Shown: positions 9,712 through 19,597 of the stretch, piece after piece | How positions within the stretch are numbered: the stretch's first letter is position 1 | Layout of the letters: each line of letters begins with the position of its first letter | From: Microthrixaceae bacterium | Lineage (GTDB): Bacteria; Actinomycetota; Acidimicrobiia; Acidimicrobiales; Microtrichaceae | DNA: 64,000 bases | Direction: 5' to 3' | NCBI GenBank assembly: GCA_027493675.1 | Contig: JAOSKI010000001.1 | Span: 496,001 to 560,000, forward strand | Notes under the pieces: generated by a model | Databases searched by the model: none | Told to the model about the DNA's origin: nothing | What the model saw: only the letters and a program-made list of their open reading frames with translations | Program-made: the position numbers and the translations under genes

Positions 9712-11244
9712 ATGACTGACTTTCTGAACGACTGGGGACTGATCTTCGTCACCTTCCTGCCCGCCGTGGGTGCGTTGGTGATGCTGGCTGTACCCAAGGA
9801 GGCCGAGGACACCCACAAGGCGCTGGCCGTGGTGTTCTCGCTCGCCGCGCTGGTGATGACGGTCCTGTTGCTGATCGAGTTCGACTACGACGCTGCGGGC
9901 AGCCTTCAGTTCGTGGTGGACAAGGAATGGATCCCACTGCTCAACAGCGGATTCATCCTGGGCCTCGACGGGATCTCGCTGCCGTTGCTCGCGATGACCG
10001 CTCTGGTGGTGCCGCTGTGCGCCGTCTACAGCTGGGACCACATCCCCGCACCCGGCAATCCCAAGGCCTTCCTGGCGATGATCCTGGTGCTCGAGACCGG
10101 GATGCTCGGCTGCTTCGTGGCACAGGACCTGATCCTGTTCTTCGTGTTCTTCGAGATAGTGCTGCTGCCCATGTACTTCCTGATCGGCGTCTGGGGCGGT
10201 CCGGAGCGCAAGTACGCGTCGATCAAGTTCTTCCTCTACACGCTGTTCGGCTCGGCGCTGCTGATCGTGGCGTTCCTGTCGCTGTACTTCCTGTCCGCCG
10301 AGCAGACCTTCGACATGCGGGTCCTCACCGAGCTCGGCGGGATCGACATAGCGCGCACCACCCAGATACTGGTCTTCGGCGGGATGTTCGTGGGCTTCGG
10401 CATCAAGGTGCCGATGTTCCCGTTCCACACCTGGCTCCCCGATGCCCACACCCAGGCCCCCACCCAGGGTTCGGTGATCCTCGCCGCGGTGCTGCTGAAG
10501 CTCGGCACCTACGGCTTCGTGCGCATCGCCCTGCCGTTCCTCCCTGAGGGTGCTCAGTGGTGGGCGCCGATCATCGCGGTGCTGGCGGTCATCGGAATCA
10601 TCTACGGTGCCCTGGTTTGCCTCGCCCAGACCGACATGAAGCGCCTCATCGCCTTCTCGTCGGTGGCCCACATGGGCTTCGTGATGCTCGGGATCGCCAC
10701 CCTCACCGACTTCGGGATCAACGCTGCGATCTTCGGGATGGTCGCCCACGGCCTGATCACCGGTCTGTTGTTCTTCATCGCCGGATCGATGAAGGACCGC
10801 TACCACACCCTCGAGATCAAGCGCCTCGGAGGGATGCTGGTCTCGGCGCCCCGTCTGGGTTGGATCCTCGGCCTCACCTCCATGGCGTCCCTGGGCCTGC
10901 CGGGTCTGGCCGGGTTCTGGGGCGAGTTCCCCGCGATCCTGTCGGCCTACCAGCCCGCGGAGATGCTTGACGAGACGCTGTACCGGGTGCTGATGGTCAT
11001 CGCGGCGCTCGGTACCGTGCTTGCCGCGGGGTACCTGTTGTGGCTGTACCAGCGCACCTCCTTCGGGACTCCCTCGGAGGAGTTCGCCGACGACCCGGCG
11101 ATCAGCGACGTGTCGTCGGTGGAGTGGATCGCCTGGGCGCCGATGATCGTGTTGATAGTCGTGTTGGGCTTCCTGCCCAGCATCATCTTCGATGTCACCA
11201 ACCCGGCCACCACCGCGGTGGTGGCCGCTGCGACGGGATCCTGA
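9712..11244 (+). CDS. nuoM: NADH-quinone oxidoreductase subunit M (second copy)
   Basis: Antiporter-like membrane subunit, 510 residues, no frame break. The conserved blocks are GFILGLDGISLPLL, FFEIVLLPMYFLIGVWGG with the buried glutamate, FPFHTWLPDAHTQAPT, LLKLGTYGFVRI with its lysine, and RLIAFSSVAHMGFV. The start ATG at 9712 follows a GGGAGA ribosome site. It differs clearly from the nuoM fragment at the left edge, for example in the C-terminal tail. Confidence 0.96.
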   Translation: MTDFLNDWGLIFVTFLPAVGALVMLAVPKEAEDTHKALAVVFSLAALVMTVLLLIEFDYDAAGSLQFVVDKEWIPLLNSGFILGLDGISLPLLAMTALVVPLCAVYSWDHIPAPGNPKAFLAMILVLETGMLGCFVAQDLILFFVFFEIVLLPMYFLIGVWGGPERKYASIKFFLYTLFGSALLIVAFLSLYFLSAEQTFDMRVLTELGGIDIARTTQILVFGGMFVGFGIKVPMFPFHTWLPDAHTQAPTQGSVILAAVLLKLGTYGFVRIALPFLPEGAQWWAPIIAVLAVIGIIYGALVCLAQTDMKRLIAFSSVAHMGFVMLGIATLTDFGINAAIFGMVAHGLITGLLFFIAGSMKDRYHTLEIKRLGGMLVSAPRLGWILGLTSMASLGLPGLAGFWGEFPAILSAYQPAEMLDETLYRVLMVIAALGTVLAAGYLLWLYQRTSFGTPSEEFADDPAISDVSSVEWIAWAPMIVLIVVLGFLPSIIFDVTNPATTAVVAAATGS

Positions 11245-11250
11245 TCCGAC

Positions 11251-12762
11251 GTGCTATCCGTGCTCACCCAGGCCGCCGAGGTCTTCACCAAACCGAATGT
11301 GGACTACCACGCGCTGGCGCCCGAGTTGGTCCTGGTGGGCTTCGTCATCGTGTTGGCACTCGTGGACTCCTGGAAGCTCGAGCGGGCACGCGCGGTGATG
11401 CCCGCCCTGGCGGGGGTCGGCCTGCTCGCGGTCCTCGTCCCACTGGTCACCCTCGCCGCGGACGACGCCCCGAGGGTGCTGCTCGGTGGTGGCTACGTCG
11501 TGGACTCGATGGCTCTGGTGCTCAAGGCGCTGTTCGTGATCGCGGCCTACGTCGTGGTGCTGTTGTCCACCAACTACATGGCCGAGGGCGACTACTGGGA
11601 GTCGGAGTACTACACGCTCCTTCTCTCCTCGGTCCTGGGCATGCTGGTGATGGCCTCGAGTCGCGACCTGATCGGGATATTCGTGGCCTTCGAGTTGCTG
11701 TCGATCCCCTCGTACATGCTCGGGAGCTGGCGCAAGGGTGATCTCAAGTCGAACGAGGCGGGCCTCAAGTACTACCTGATGGGTGTGTTCGCCACCGGCA
11801 TCCTGCTGTACGGGATGTCGCTCGCATACGGCCTGGGCGGCAGCACCAACCTCGAGGTGATCGGGGAGCGTATCGCCGCGATGGGCAGCGACGGCGTCCC
11901 GGTGGTCACCCTCGCCCTGCTGTTCGTGATAATCGGCTTCGGGTTCAAGGTCTCGGCGGTGCCGTTCCACATGTGGGCACCCGACACCTACGAGGGCGCC
12001 CCCACGCCCGTCACGGCGTTCCTCGCAGTGTCGTCCAAGGCGGCCGGGTTCGTGGCACTCATAGCGGTCACCTACTTCGCGTTCATCGTGCGCACCGACG
12101 TGATCCAGCCGGCGTTCTTCGTGCTGTCGGCCGCCTCGATGACCGTCGGCAACCTGATCGCCATCCGCCAGACCAACGTGATCCGCATGCTCGCCTATTC
12201 GGGCATCGCCCAGGCCGGCTTCATGCTCGCCCCGTTCGCGGTCGCCGGGTCGAACCCCGAGCAGTCCCTGCAGGCGGTGGTGACCTACCTGGTGATCTAC
12301 GCAGCGATGAACCTCGGTGCGTTCGCCTCGATCATCGCGATCAGCCGCCGGACCAGGTCCGCGGAGCTCTCCGACCTCGGTGGCCTGTTCACCTACATGC
12401 CCGGGCTCACCACGGTGTTCACCTTGTTCCTGGCGTCGCTCATCGGGATACCACCGCTGGGTGGTTGGTGGGCGAAGTTCGGTGTGTTCGCCTCGCTGGT
12501 GAACGCGAACACCGCACTCGGCTGGGCACTCGCGATCATCATGGCGCTCAACACCGCGATCGCCGCCTACTACTACCTGGCCGTCGCCCGCGCGATGTGG
12601 CTCGACGACGTGCCCGAGGGCGCGGACGTCTCCCCGATGCGCACGCCTGTGTCCCTCGGCTTCGCGCTGGTCGTCACCCTGGTGGCGACGGTGCTGTTCG
12701 GCGTGCTCCCGCAGGTGGTCAACGACGCCACGAGCTTCGGCGTCGTCGCATCCGGCGGCTGA
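11251..12762 (+). CDS. nuoN: NADH-quinone oxidoreductase subunit N (second copy)
   Basis: Antiporter-like membrane subunit, 503 residues, intact. Typical features are SRDLIGIFVAFELLSIPSYM, NEAGLKYYLMGVFATGILLY, VPFHMWAPDTYEGAPTPVTA and MLAYSGIAQAGFML. The GTG start at 11251 is six bases after the nuoM stop. It closes the nuoABCDHIJKLMN cluster; the methyltransferase gene starts 17 bases later and may be in the same transcript. Confidence 0.96.
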   Translation: MLSVLTQAAEVFTKPNVDYHALAPELVLVGFVIVLALVDSWKLERARAVMPALAGVGLLAVLVPLVTLAADDAPRVLLGGGYVVDSMALVLKALFVIAAYVVVLLSTNYMAEGDYWESEYYTLLLSSVLGMLVMASSRDLIGIFVAFELLSIPSYMLGSWRKGDLKSNEAGLKYYLMGVFATGILLYGMSLAYGLGGSTNLEVIGERIAAMGSDGVPVVTLALLFVIIGFGFKVSAVPFHMWAPDTYEGAPTPVTAFLAVSSKAAGFVALIAVTYFAFIVRTDVIQPAFFVLSAASMTVGNLIAIRQTNVIRMLAYSGIAQAGFMLAPFAVAGSNPEQSLQAVVTYLVIYAAMNLGAFASIIAISRRTRSAELSDLGGLFTYMPGLTTVFTLFLASLIGIPPLGGWWAKFGVFASLVNANTALGWALAIIMALNTAIAAYYYLAVARAMWLDDVPEGADVSPMRTPVSLGFALVVTLVATVLFGVLPQVVNDATSFGVVASGG

Positions 12763-12779
12763 GCACCCCGGCACAGGCC

Positions 12780-14111
12780 ATGTCCGGCAGCGGAACCGCC
12801 GACGAACACCTGCGCCACGCCGAAGTTGCTGCTCCGGCGCCTGCCGGTCCGCCGTCGGCAGCAGAGGGTTCCGACGTGCTTCCCGAGGGCCTTTCCGAGG
12901 CGCTCGACCACCTCGGTCGGCTCCGGTGGGACCAGTACGTGGAGCTGGCGCTGTACGCGCCGGCCTCGGGGTTCTTCGCCACAGGGGGACGCGCCGGGCG
13001 TCGTGGCGGTGACTTCGTCACCAGTCCCGAGGTGGGACCCACCTTCGGCAAGGTGATCGCAGCTCATCTCGACGAGTTGTGGGATCGCCTCGGGGAGCCG
13101 GTGCCCTTCAGCGTGGTCGAGGGCGGTGCAGGCCGAGGTGCGCTGGCGATAGCGGTCCGTGCCGCCTCTCCACGGTGCGCGCAGGCGTTGCACTGGACGA
13201 TGGTGGAGCGCGTGTCCTCGTTGCGGGCCGAACACGGCGACCACCTGGAGCTGGTGGACCACGCGGCTGTTGCGTGCCACGACGGCTCCGCGCGCACCGA
13301 GGGAATTCCGGTGGTGGGGCCTTGGTTCTCGTCGCTGCCCGAGATGCCCGATGGACCCCTGACGGGCGCTGTTATCGCGAACGAGTTGCTCGACAACCTG
13401 CCGTTTCGTCTGCTGGAGCGCCGCGACGGCACCTGGCAGGAGGTCATGGTGACCTTGGGTGACGGAGCGGCCGGAAGCGTCGGCGCCGATCCCTGCCATG
13501 ACGCCGGTCTCGATCCGTCCGCTGGCGCCTCGAGCCGGGGTCCTGTCCTGCTCGAGGCCGTCGCGGCGGTGCCAGAGATGGTTGCGGCCGCGTTCGACGA
13601 GGTGGCCCCCGGTGCCGTAGAGGGATCACGAGTCCCTTGGCAACCGGCTGCGTCCAAGTGGGTCACCGACGCGATCGCCATGCTGGATCAGGGGGAGGTG
13701 ATCGTGTTCGACTATGCGGACTCGACCGCGTCGCTCGCCGGCAGACCCCAGTCCGAGTGGCTCAGGACCTACCGCTCGCACCATCGGGGCCGATCGCCTC
13801 TGGAGAATCCGGGCTCTCAGGACATCACCGTGGAGGTGGCGCTCGATCAGCTACCACCCCACGACGAGATCGCACCCAGGCGGACTGGCTGCGCGCGAAC
13901 GGGTTGGACGTGCTGGTCACGGAGGCCGACCGGCAGTGGCGCCAGCGCGCCGGCATCGGTGACCTCGAAGCGATCCGCGCCCGAAGCGTCGCGACCGAAG
14001 CCGCCGCGCTCGTCGACGAAGCCGGCCTGGGCGCGCTTCAAGGTGCTCACCTGGCACATCCGCGATCTCCGGCATGGCACGACGCGCCACGGTGCGGGCG
14101 TCGAGAGCTGA
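12780..14111 (+). CDS. SAM-dependent methyltransferase, MidA/NDUFAF7 family (COG1565)
   Basis: About 443 residues. The start ATG at 12780 is chosen because the family core begins soon after an Ala/Pro/Glu-rich N-terminus. Family features: GFFATGGRAGRRGGDFVTSPEVGPTFGKV-like region (glycine-rich, then SPEVGPTFG), the SAM-binding VVEGGAGRGALA, and VIANELLDNLPFRLL, all typical of MidA. The frame breaks near 13865-13880 and 14035-14042; the corrected end reads GLGAFKVLTWHIR. In mitochondria the homologue NDUFAF7 methylates an arginine of the NuoD homologue during complex I assembly, and MidA is needed for complex I in Dictyostelium. Its place directly behind nuoN supports the same role here, by inference. 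Confidence 0.87.
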   Translation: MSGSGTADEHLRHAEVAAPAPAGPPSAAEGSDVLPEGLSEALDHLGRLRWDQYVELALYAPASGFFATGGRAGRRGGDFVTSPEVGPTFGKVIAAHLDELWDRLGEPVPFSVVEGGAGRGALAIAVRAASPRCAQALHWTMVERVSSLRAEHGDHLELVDHAAVACHDGSARTEGIPVVGPWFSSLPEMPDGPLTGAVIANELLDNLPFRLLERRDGTWQEVMVTLGDGAAGSVGADPCHDAGLDPSAGASSRGPVLLEAVAAVPEMVAAAFDEVAPGAVEGSRVPWQPAASKWVTDAIAMLDQGEVIVFDYADSTASLAGRPQSEWLRTYRSHHRGRSPLENPGSQDITVEVALDQLPPHDEIAPRRTGCARTGWTCWSRRPTGSGASAPASVTSKRSAPEASRPKPPRSSTKPAWARFKVLTWHIRDLRHGTTRHGAGVES

Positions 14112-14250
14112 CGCCGCGACGGTCACCCGGACTCCGAGGATCCAGCTCACCCACCTCGTCGCTGTGTCGAGGCCACGCCACGGTTCGATACGCTCGCTGC
14201 GGCGGGCGACACGAGGTCCGTCACGCAGCGATCCGACCAGGGGGTAGAAG

Positions 14251-16266
14251 ATGGCCGAGGAACAGTCCGCCACGATCGAGGACTACTACCACGAGGACCG
14301 CAGGTTCCCGCCACCCGAGGCATTCGCAGCGGACGCGGAGTTGAACGATCCCGCCGTCTATGAGAGGGCCGAGGCGGACTTCGCGGGGTTCTGGGCGGAT
14401 GTGGCCAGAGATCTTCTCGACTGGGACGAACCGTTCCACACCGCGCTCGAGTGGAACCTGCCCGACGCGAAGTGGTTCGTCGGCGGGAAGGCTCAACGTC
14501 ACCTACAACTGCCTCGACCGTCACGTGGAGGCCGGCCGCGGTGACCGGGTGGCCTACCACTTCGAGGGCGAGCCCGGTGACACCGAGACGATCACCTACG
14601 CGGACCTGCTGGAGCGCACCAAGGAGTTCGCGGTCACCTTGCGCTGGTTGGGCATCTCCGCGGGTGACCGGGTGTGCATCTACATGCCGATGATCCCCGA
14701 GACGATCGTCGCGATGCTCGCGTGTGCCCGCATCGGAGCCGCCCACAGCGTCGTGTTCGGAGGGTTCAGCCCCGACTCGTTGATCGATCGGATCAACGAC
14801 GCCGAGGCGACCGTCGTGGTGACAGCGGACGGCTCGTGGCGCCGCGGCCGGCCTTTCCTGTTGAAGCCGAACGTGGATGCCGCGCTCGAACGCACCCCGA
14901 CCGTGCGCTCGGTCGTGGTCGCCCGGCGCTGTGGAGCAGACGACATCGAGATGACCCCGGACGGGACCTCTGGTGGTCCGATGCGGTGCAGGCCCGCGCC
15001 AGGAGCTCGGCACAGACTGCCCGCCCGAGCCGTTCGACTCCGAGCACCTGCTCTACCTGCTCTACACCTCGGGCACCACCGCCAAGCCCAAGGGGATCAT
15101 GCACACCACTGCCGGCTACCTGACCCAGGTCGCCTGGACGCACCGCAACGTGTTCGACCTGCGAGCGGAGGCCGACGTGTACTGGTGCGCGGCCGACGTC
15201 GGCTGGGTGACCGGCCACAGCTACATCGTGTACGGGCCGCTGTGCAACGGAGCGACCTCGGTGCTCTACGAGGGGACTCCCGACACCCCTCGCGAGGAGA
15301 ACCGCGTGGGTGAGCAGCCCGAATGGGCAAAGGACCGGCTCTGGGACATCATCGAGCGCTACGGGGTGACCCAGATCTACACCGCGCCGACCGCGATCCG
15401 CACCTTCATGAAGTGGGGTGCAGCCGAACCCGGGCGTCACGACCTGTCGTCGTTGCGGCTGCTCGGCACGGTGGGCGAGCCGATCAACCCCGAGGCATGG
15501 ATGTGGTACCACGAGCACATCGGAGGTGGCCGTTGCCCGATCGTCGACACGTGGTGGCAGACCGAGACCGGCGCCATGATGGTCAGCCCGCTGCCTGCGC
15601 TCACCACCACCAAGCCGGGATCTGCGTGTGCTCCGTTGCCGGGCATCGGAGCCGAACTGGTGGACGACGAGGGCAAGCCGGTTGCCCGCGGCGGTGGCTA
15701 CCTGACCCTCACCCGTCCATGGCCGGCGATGCTGCGCGGCATATGGGGGTGATCCGCAGCGCTACTTCGACACCTACTGGTCCCGCTTCGAAGGTCGGTA
15801 CTTCGCAGGTGACGGCGCCAAGGTCGACGAGGACGGCTACATCTGGGTGCTCGGTCGTGTGGACGACGTGATGAACGTCTCGGGCCACCGGATCTCCACT
15901 GCGGAGGTCGAATCCGCGCTCGTGGACCATCCGGCGGTCGCCGAGGCGGCGGTGGTGGGTGCGAGCGATGCGACCACAGGCCAGGCCATCGTCGGCTACG
16001 TGATCCTTCGCAGCGGCAACGAGCCCACAGAGGCCCTCCGTGAGGAGATCCGTGGCCACGTGGGCGTGAAGCTGGGCGGTATCTCGCGGCCGCGTGCGGT
16101 GGTGATCGTGCCCGACCTGCCCAAGACCCGCTCGGGCAAGATCATGCGCCGGTTGCTCCGTGACGTGGTCGAGGGCCGTGAGCTGGGTGACACGACCACG
16201 CTCGCGGACGAGACCGTGGTGCAGGCGATCCGTGACCGCGCGGCGAGCCGAACCGATGAGGACTGA
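14251..16266 (+). CDS. acsA: Acetyl-CoA synthetase (AMP-forming)
   Basis: Activates acetate to acetyl-CoA through acetyl-AMP. About 671 residues, the normal size. Motifs: [14 protein letters not shown] (nucleotide loop), [29 protein letters not shown], and the C-terminal [15 protein letters not shown], whose lysine is the usual acetylation-controlled residue. The start ATG at 14251 follows AGGGGGTAG. The frame breaks near 14490, 14960, 14998 and 15750. It is separated from the upstream gene by 139 bases without an obvious terminator. Confidence 0.93.
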
Positions 16267-16308
16267 GGACCTCCACTGTGCCGATGCCGCCTCAGAGGAC
16301 GGCACGGC

Positions 16309-17858
16309 GTGATCTGGTGGGCCCTGGGGGTCCTGGGCGTCGTGTTGGTGGCACTGGTCGTCTACGACCTGCTGCAGACCAAGCGGGCGATACTGCGCAT
16401 CTTCCCGCTGGTGGGCCACATGCGGTACCTGTTGGAGGGAATCGGGCCCGAGTTGCGCCAGTACATCGTCACCTCCAACGACGAGGAGCGGCCCTTCAGC
16501 CGCGACGAGCGCCGCTGGATCTACGCCTCCGCCAAGGGGGAGAACAACACCTTCGGCTTCGGCAGCGACAACGCGCAGGAGCACATCCCCGGCTACCTGA
16601 TCGTGCGCCACAGCGCGTTCCCGCTCGAACCGCTGCCGGGTGAGCCCCGTAGTGCGTCGCCCGACTTCACGGTGCCGTGCGCCAAGGTCCTCGGTCGCTC
16701 ACACGGTCGTAGGGGAGCGTTCAGGCCCGCGTCGATCGTGAACGTCTCGGCCATGAGCTTCGGCTCCCTGTCAGGTCGTGCGATCGAGGCGATAGACCGC
16801 GGTGCGGCCGAGGCGCACTGCCTCCACAACACCGGTGAGGGGGTGTCTCGGAGCATCACCGCCATGGTGCGGACCTGGTCATGCAGATAGGCACGGCCTA
16901 CTTCGGTTGTCGTGACAGCAACGGTGCGTTCTCGATGGAGCGACTCGTCGAGGCCGTGGCGGGCGCCCCGGTGAAGGCACTCGAGGTGAAGCTGTCCCAG
17001 GGCGCCAAACCCGGCCTGGGGGTCTGCTCCCGGCTGCGAAGGTCACACCCACGATAGCGGCGGCCCGCAGCATCCCGGAGGGGTCGACTGCAAGTCACCC
17101 AGGCGCACAGCGCGTTCGGTGACGTGGACTCGCTCATCGAGTTCGTGGAGTCCCTCGCTGCGGCCACCGGGCTGCCCGTGGGCATCAAGTCCGCGGTGGG
17201 TGATGTCGGGTTCTTCACGAAGCTGGCGCAGCGCATGGCGGCGAGTGGCGCCGGACCGGACTTCGTCACGGTCGACGGTGGTGAGGGCGGAACCGGCGCG
17301 GCCCCACTGGTGTTCGCGGACCACGTGTCGTTGCCCTTCATGCGTGGTTTCCCGGGGGTGTACCGGGCCTTCGCCGAGGTCGGCATCGTCGACGACGTGG
17401 TGTTCGTGGGATCGGGGCGCCTCGGTCTGCCGCACCGGGGGTTCGCGGCGATGGCGCTCGGTTGCGACATGCTGGCGGTGGCACGCGAGTCGATGCTCAG
17501 CGTCGGTTGCATCCAGGCCCAGCGCTGCCACACCGGCAACTGCCCCACCGGTGTGGCCACGCAACGTCCCAGTCGCGAGCGGGGGCTGGTGGTCGAGGAC
17601 AAGGCTCCCCGGGCCGCCCGCTACCTGGCGACGGTGCGCCAGGAGTTGTTGCGCCTCGCCCGCGCGTGCGGAGAGCCGCATCCGGGCTGGGTCGGTGCCG
17701 ACCAGGTGGCCGTGCTGACCGACCCACGCAGCACGACGAGCCTCTCGGAGCTCGCCCGGTATGAGGATCCTTCCTGGGGTGTGGCACCTGAAGCGTTCCG
17801 TGGGGAGCTGGCCGAGGTGTGGTCGCCCATGGGGGCCTGGCGAACCGAGCGCTCATAG
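16309..17858 (+). CDS. FMN-binding glutamate synthase-like protein without glutaminase domain
   Basis: About 516 residues. It begins with one transmembrane helix (WWALGVLGVVLVALVVYDLL), then the synthase domain of the GltB large subunit: MSFGSLSGRAIEAI, GADLVMQIGTAYFGCRD, VDGGEGGTGAAPLVF (FMN/substrate site) and CIQAQRCHTGNCPTGVA, the cysteine set for a 3Fe-4S cluster. There is no N-terminal amidotransferase domain and no C-terminal GXGXG domain, so it belongs to the short, membrane-tethered family often annotated as FMN-binding glutamate synthase. Its true substrate is unknown. The GTG start at 16309 is chosen to include the helix. The frame breaks near 16842, 17022 and 17085. Confidence 0.85.
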
Positions 17859-17904
17859 AAGGCTGCGCGGATCTGGAAACGCCGGTCAGCCTGGGTAGCC
17901 TCCG

Positions 17905-18425
17905 GTGGTGCCGAGTTGGGACCACACCTTCGAGAACTGGCTCTGGAGAACCGCCGCGCTCCGAACCGCTGGGCGAGGACGCCCACCCGACGGTTGTGTT
18001 CGACATGGATGGAGTGCTGTCGGATGCGAGTCGTCGTCAGCACTTCCTGGAGGCGCCCAGGCGCGACTGGGGAGTCCTTCTTCGCCGCATGTGGTGACGA
18101 CGACCTGATCGAGGAGGTCGCCCGGCTGCTGGAGGTCATCGATCCCGACCAGCGCATCGTCCTGCTGACCGCACGACCGATCAGGGTCATGCCTCAGACC
18201 CTCGCTTGGCTGGATCGCTACGGCCTGCGATGGGACCTGCTGATCATGCGCGACTTCGGCGACTATTCGGCGTCGTCGAGCTTCAAGCGCCGGACGGTCA
18301 AGGAGTTGCGGTCGCGCTCGTTCGATCTCCGACTCGGATTCGAGGACGACCCCCGCAACGTCGCGATGTTCCACGAACAGGGTGTGCCTTGCGTGTACAT
18401 CCACTCCGGCTACTACGACTCCTGA
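17905..18425 (+). CDS. HAD-superfamily phosphatase, polynucleotide 3'-phosphatase-like
   Basis: About 173 residues. The four HAD motifs are present: VVFDMDGVLSDA (catalytic aspartates), IVLLTARP (threonine), FKRRTVKEL (lysine) and GFEDDPRNVAMF (acidic pair). The arrangement, with TARP and EDDPRN, resembles the phosphatase domain of T4 polynucleotide kinase and related stand-alone proteins, though the substrate cannot be read from the sequence. The GTG at 17905 (or 17908) is the likely start, giving PSWDHTFENWLWR. The frame breaks near 17980 and 18070. It sits 47 bases after the FMN protein in the same direction. Confidence 0.7.
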
Positions 18426-18629
18426 GGTCCACGGATCCCAGCAGCGGCGTACGACCGTGACGGCGCACCGGGTCGGCGGTGCCGCAGCCCTCGGTGGCGC
18501 GCCGAGCGGGTCGGCTGCGTCATCCGGCTGAGCCTGCCCACAGAGCCGGGGTGCCGCGCCGGGGAATCGCCGAGGATGTGTTGCATCATGTGAGTCCCCA
18601 ACCTGGTTCTCGTCGGAGGAACTCGGACC

Positions 18630-19481
18630 TTGTCAATGCTCAACAATCTCAAGACGGCCGCGCTGCTGGCAGGGCTCGGTGCGTTGTGCATGTTCATCGG
18701 TTCGTTCTGGGGTGGCGCAGGGATCGTGGTCGGCCTGCTGGTCGGTCTGGCGATGGCGGGCGGGTCCTACTGGTTCAGCGACCGGCTGGCGATTCGCTCG
18801 GCGCGTGCAGTCGAGGTGTCCGAGTCGCAGATGCCGCAGTACCACGCGATCGTCGCGGATCTTGCGGCGCGGGCCTCGATCCCCAAGCCCCGGCTGTACG
18901 TGTCGCCCCAACCTCAGCCCAACGCGTTCGCCACCGGGCGCAATCCTGCGAATGCCGCGGTCTGTGTCACCGAAGGCCTCCTGAAGACGCTCGGTTGGGA
19001 GGAGATCCAGGGTGTGATCGCGCATGAGCTCAGCCATGTGCGCAACCGCGACATCCTGATCGGGTCGGTCGCGGCCGCCATCGCCATGGCCATCACCTTC
19101 GTGGCTTCGATGGCCCGTTGGGCATTCGTCTTCGGTGGTGGCCAGGGCGGTGGAAACGGTCGGGACAACCCCCTCGCGTCGCTGTTGATGTTGCTCCTGG
19201 CGCCTGTTGCCGCAGGCCTGATCCAGATGGCGATCTCGCGGGGCAGGGAGTACGAGGCCGATGCCTCTGCAGCGCGGATGCTGGGCACCGGCGAGCCGCT
19301 GGCCAGGGCTTTGGAACGACTAGAGGCGGGTGCTGCGAGGATCCCGGCGGATGTGAATCCGGCCGAGGCGTCCGCCTACATCGTGAACCCGCTCCGGGGC
19401 AGCGACATCACCCGGCTCTTCTCCACCCATCCCCCGGTGGCCGAGCGGATCACCCGCCTGCGGACGAACGCCTGGGCCTGA
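18630..19481 (+). CDS. htpX: Membrane zinc metalloprotease HtpX (M48B family)
   Basis: Degrades damaged membrane proteins. 283 residues, no frame break. Two N-terminal helices (residues ~7-50), the HExxH zinc site in GVIAHELSHVRNRD, two more helices, and the third zinc ligand in the REYEADASAAR motif. The TTG at 18630 is preferred over the ATG six bases later because GGAGGA at 18615-18620 is 9 bases from the TTG and 15 from the ATG. It is convergent with yajQ; the gap between them is filled by repeats. The preceding 200 bases hold no gene. Confidence 0.93.
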   Translation: MSMLNNLKTAALLAGLGALCMFIGSFWGGAGIVVGLLVGLAMAGGSYWFSDRLAIRSARAVEVSESQMPQYHAIVADLAARASIPKPRLYVSPQPQPNAFATGRNPANAAVCVTEGLLKTLGWEEIQGVIAHELSHVRNRDILIGSVAAAIAMAITFVASMARWAFVFGGGQGGGNGRDNPLASLLMLLLAPVAAGLIQMAISRGREYEADASAARMLGTGEPLARALERLEAGAARIPADVNPAEASAYIVNPLRGSDITRLFSTHPPVAERITRLRTNAWA

Positions 19482-19484
19482 CCG

Positions 19485-19590
19485 ACCCCGGCGAACTGTC
19501 CCACCCCCGGCGAACTGTCCCACCCCGGCGAACTGTCTGGTGTGGTGCGCTTTGCGTACGTGAGACCGGACAGTTCGGTGGTGTGGGGCC
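19485..19590. repeat. Cluster of GCGAACTGTC repeats between htpX and yajQ
   Basis: Three direct copies of a unit near CCCCGGCGAACTGTCCCAC follow each other at 19485-19540. An inverted half-copy, GAGACCGGACAGTTCG, starts at 19562. The last part also occurs in the palindrome at 56986-57038. The cluster fills the gap between two convergent genes, where a two-way terminator would be expected. Transcripts could fold the inverted copies, but no T-run follows. Confidence 0.75.
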
Positions 19591-19597
19591 GGGGCGG

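Noticed and set aside
19485..19590. A small CRISPR-like array
   Set aside because: The units are about 18 bases with no spacers of constant length, and no cas genes are near.
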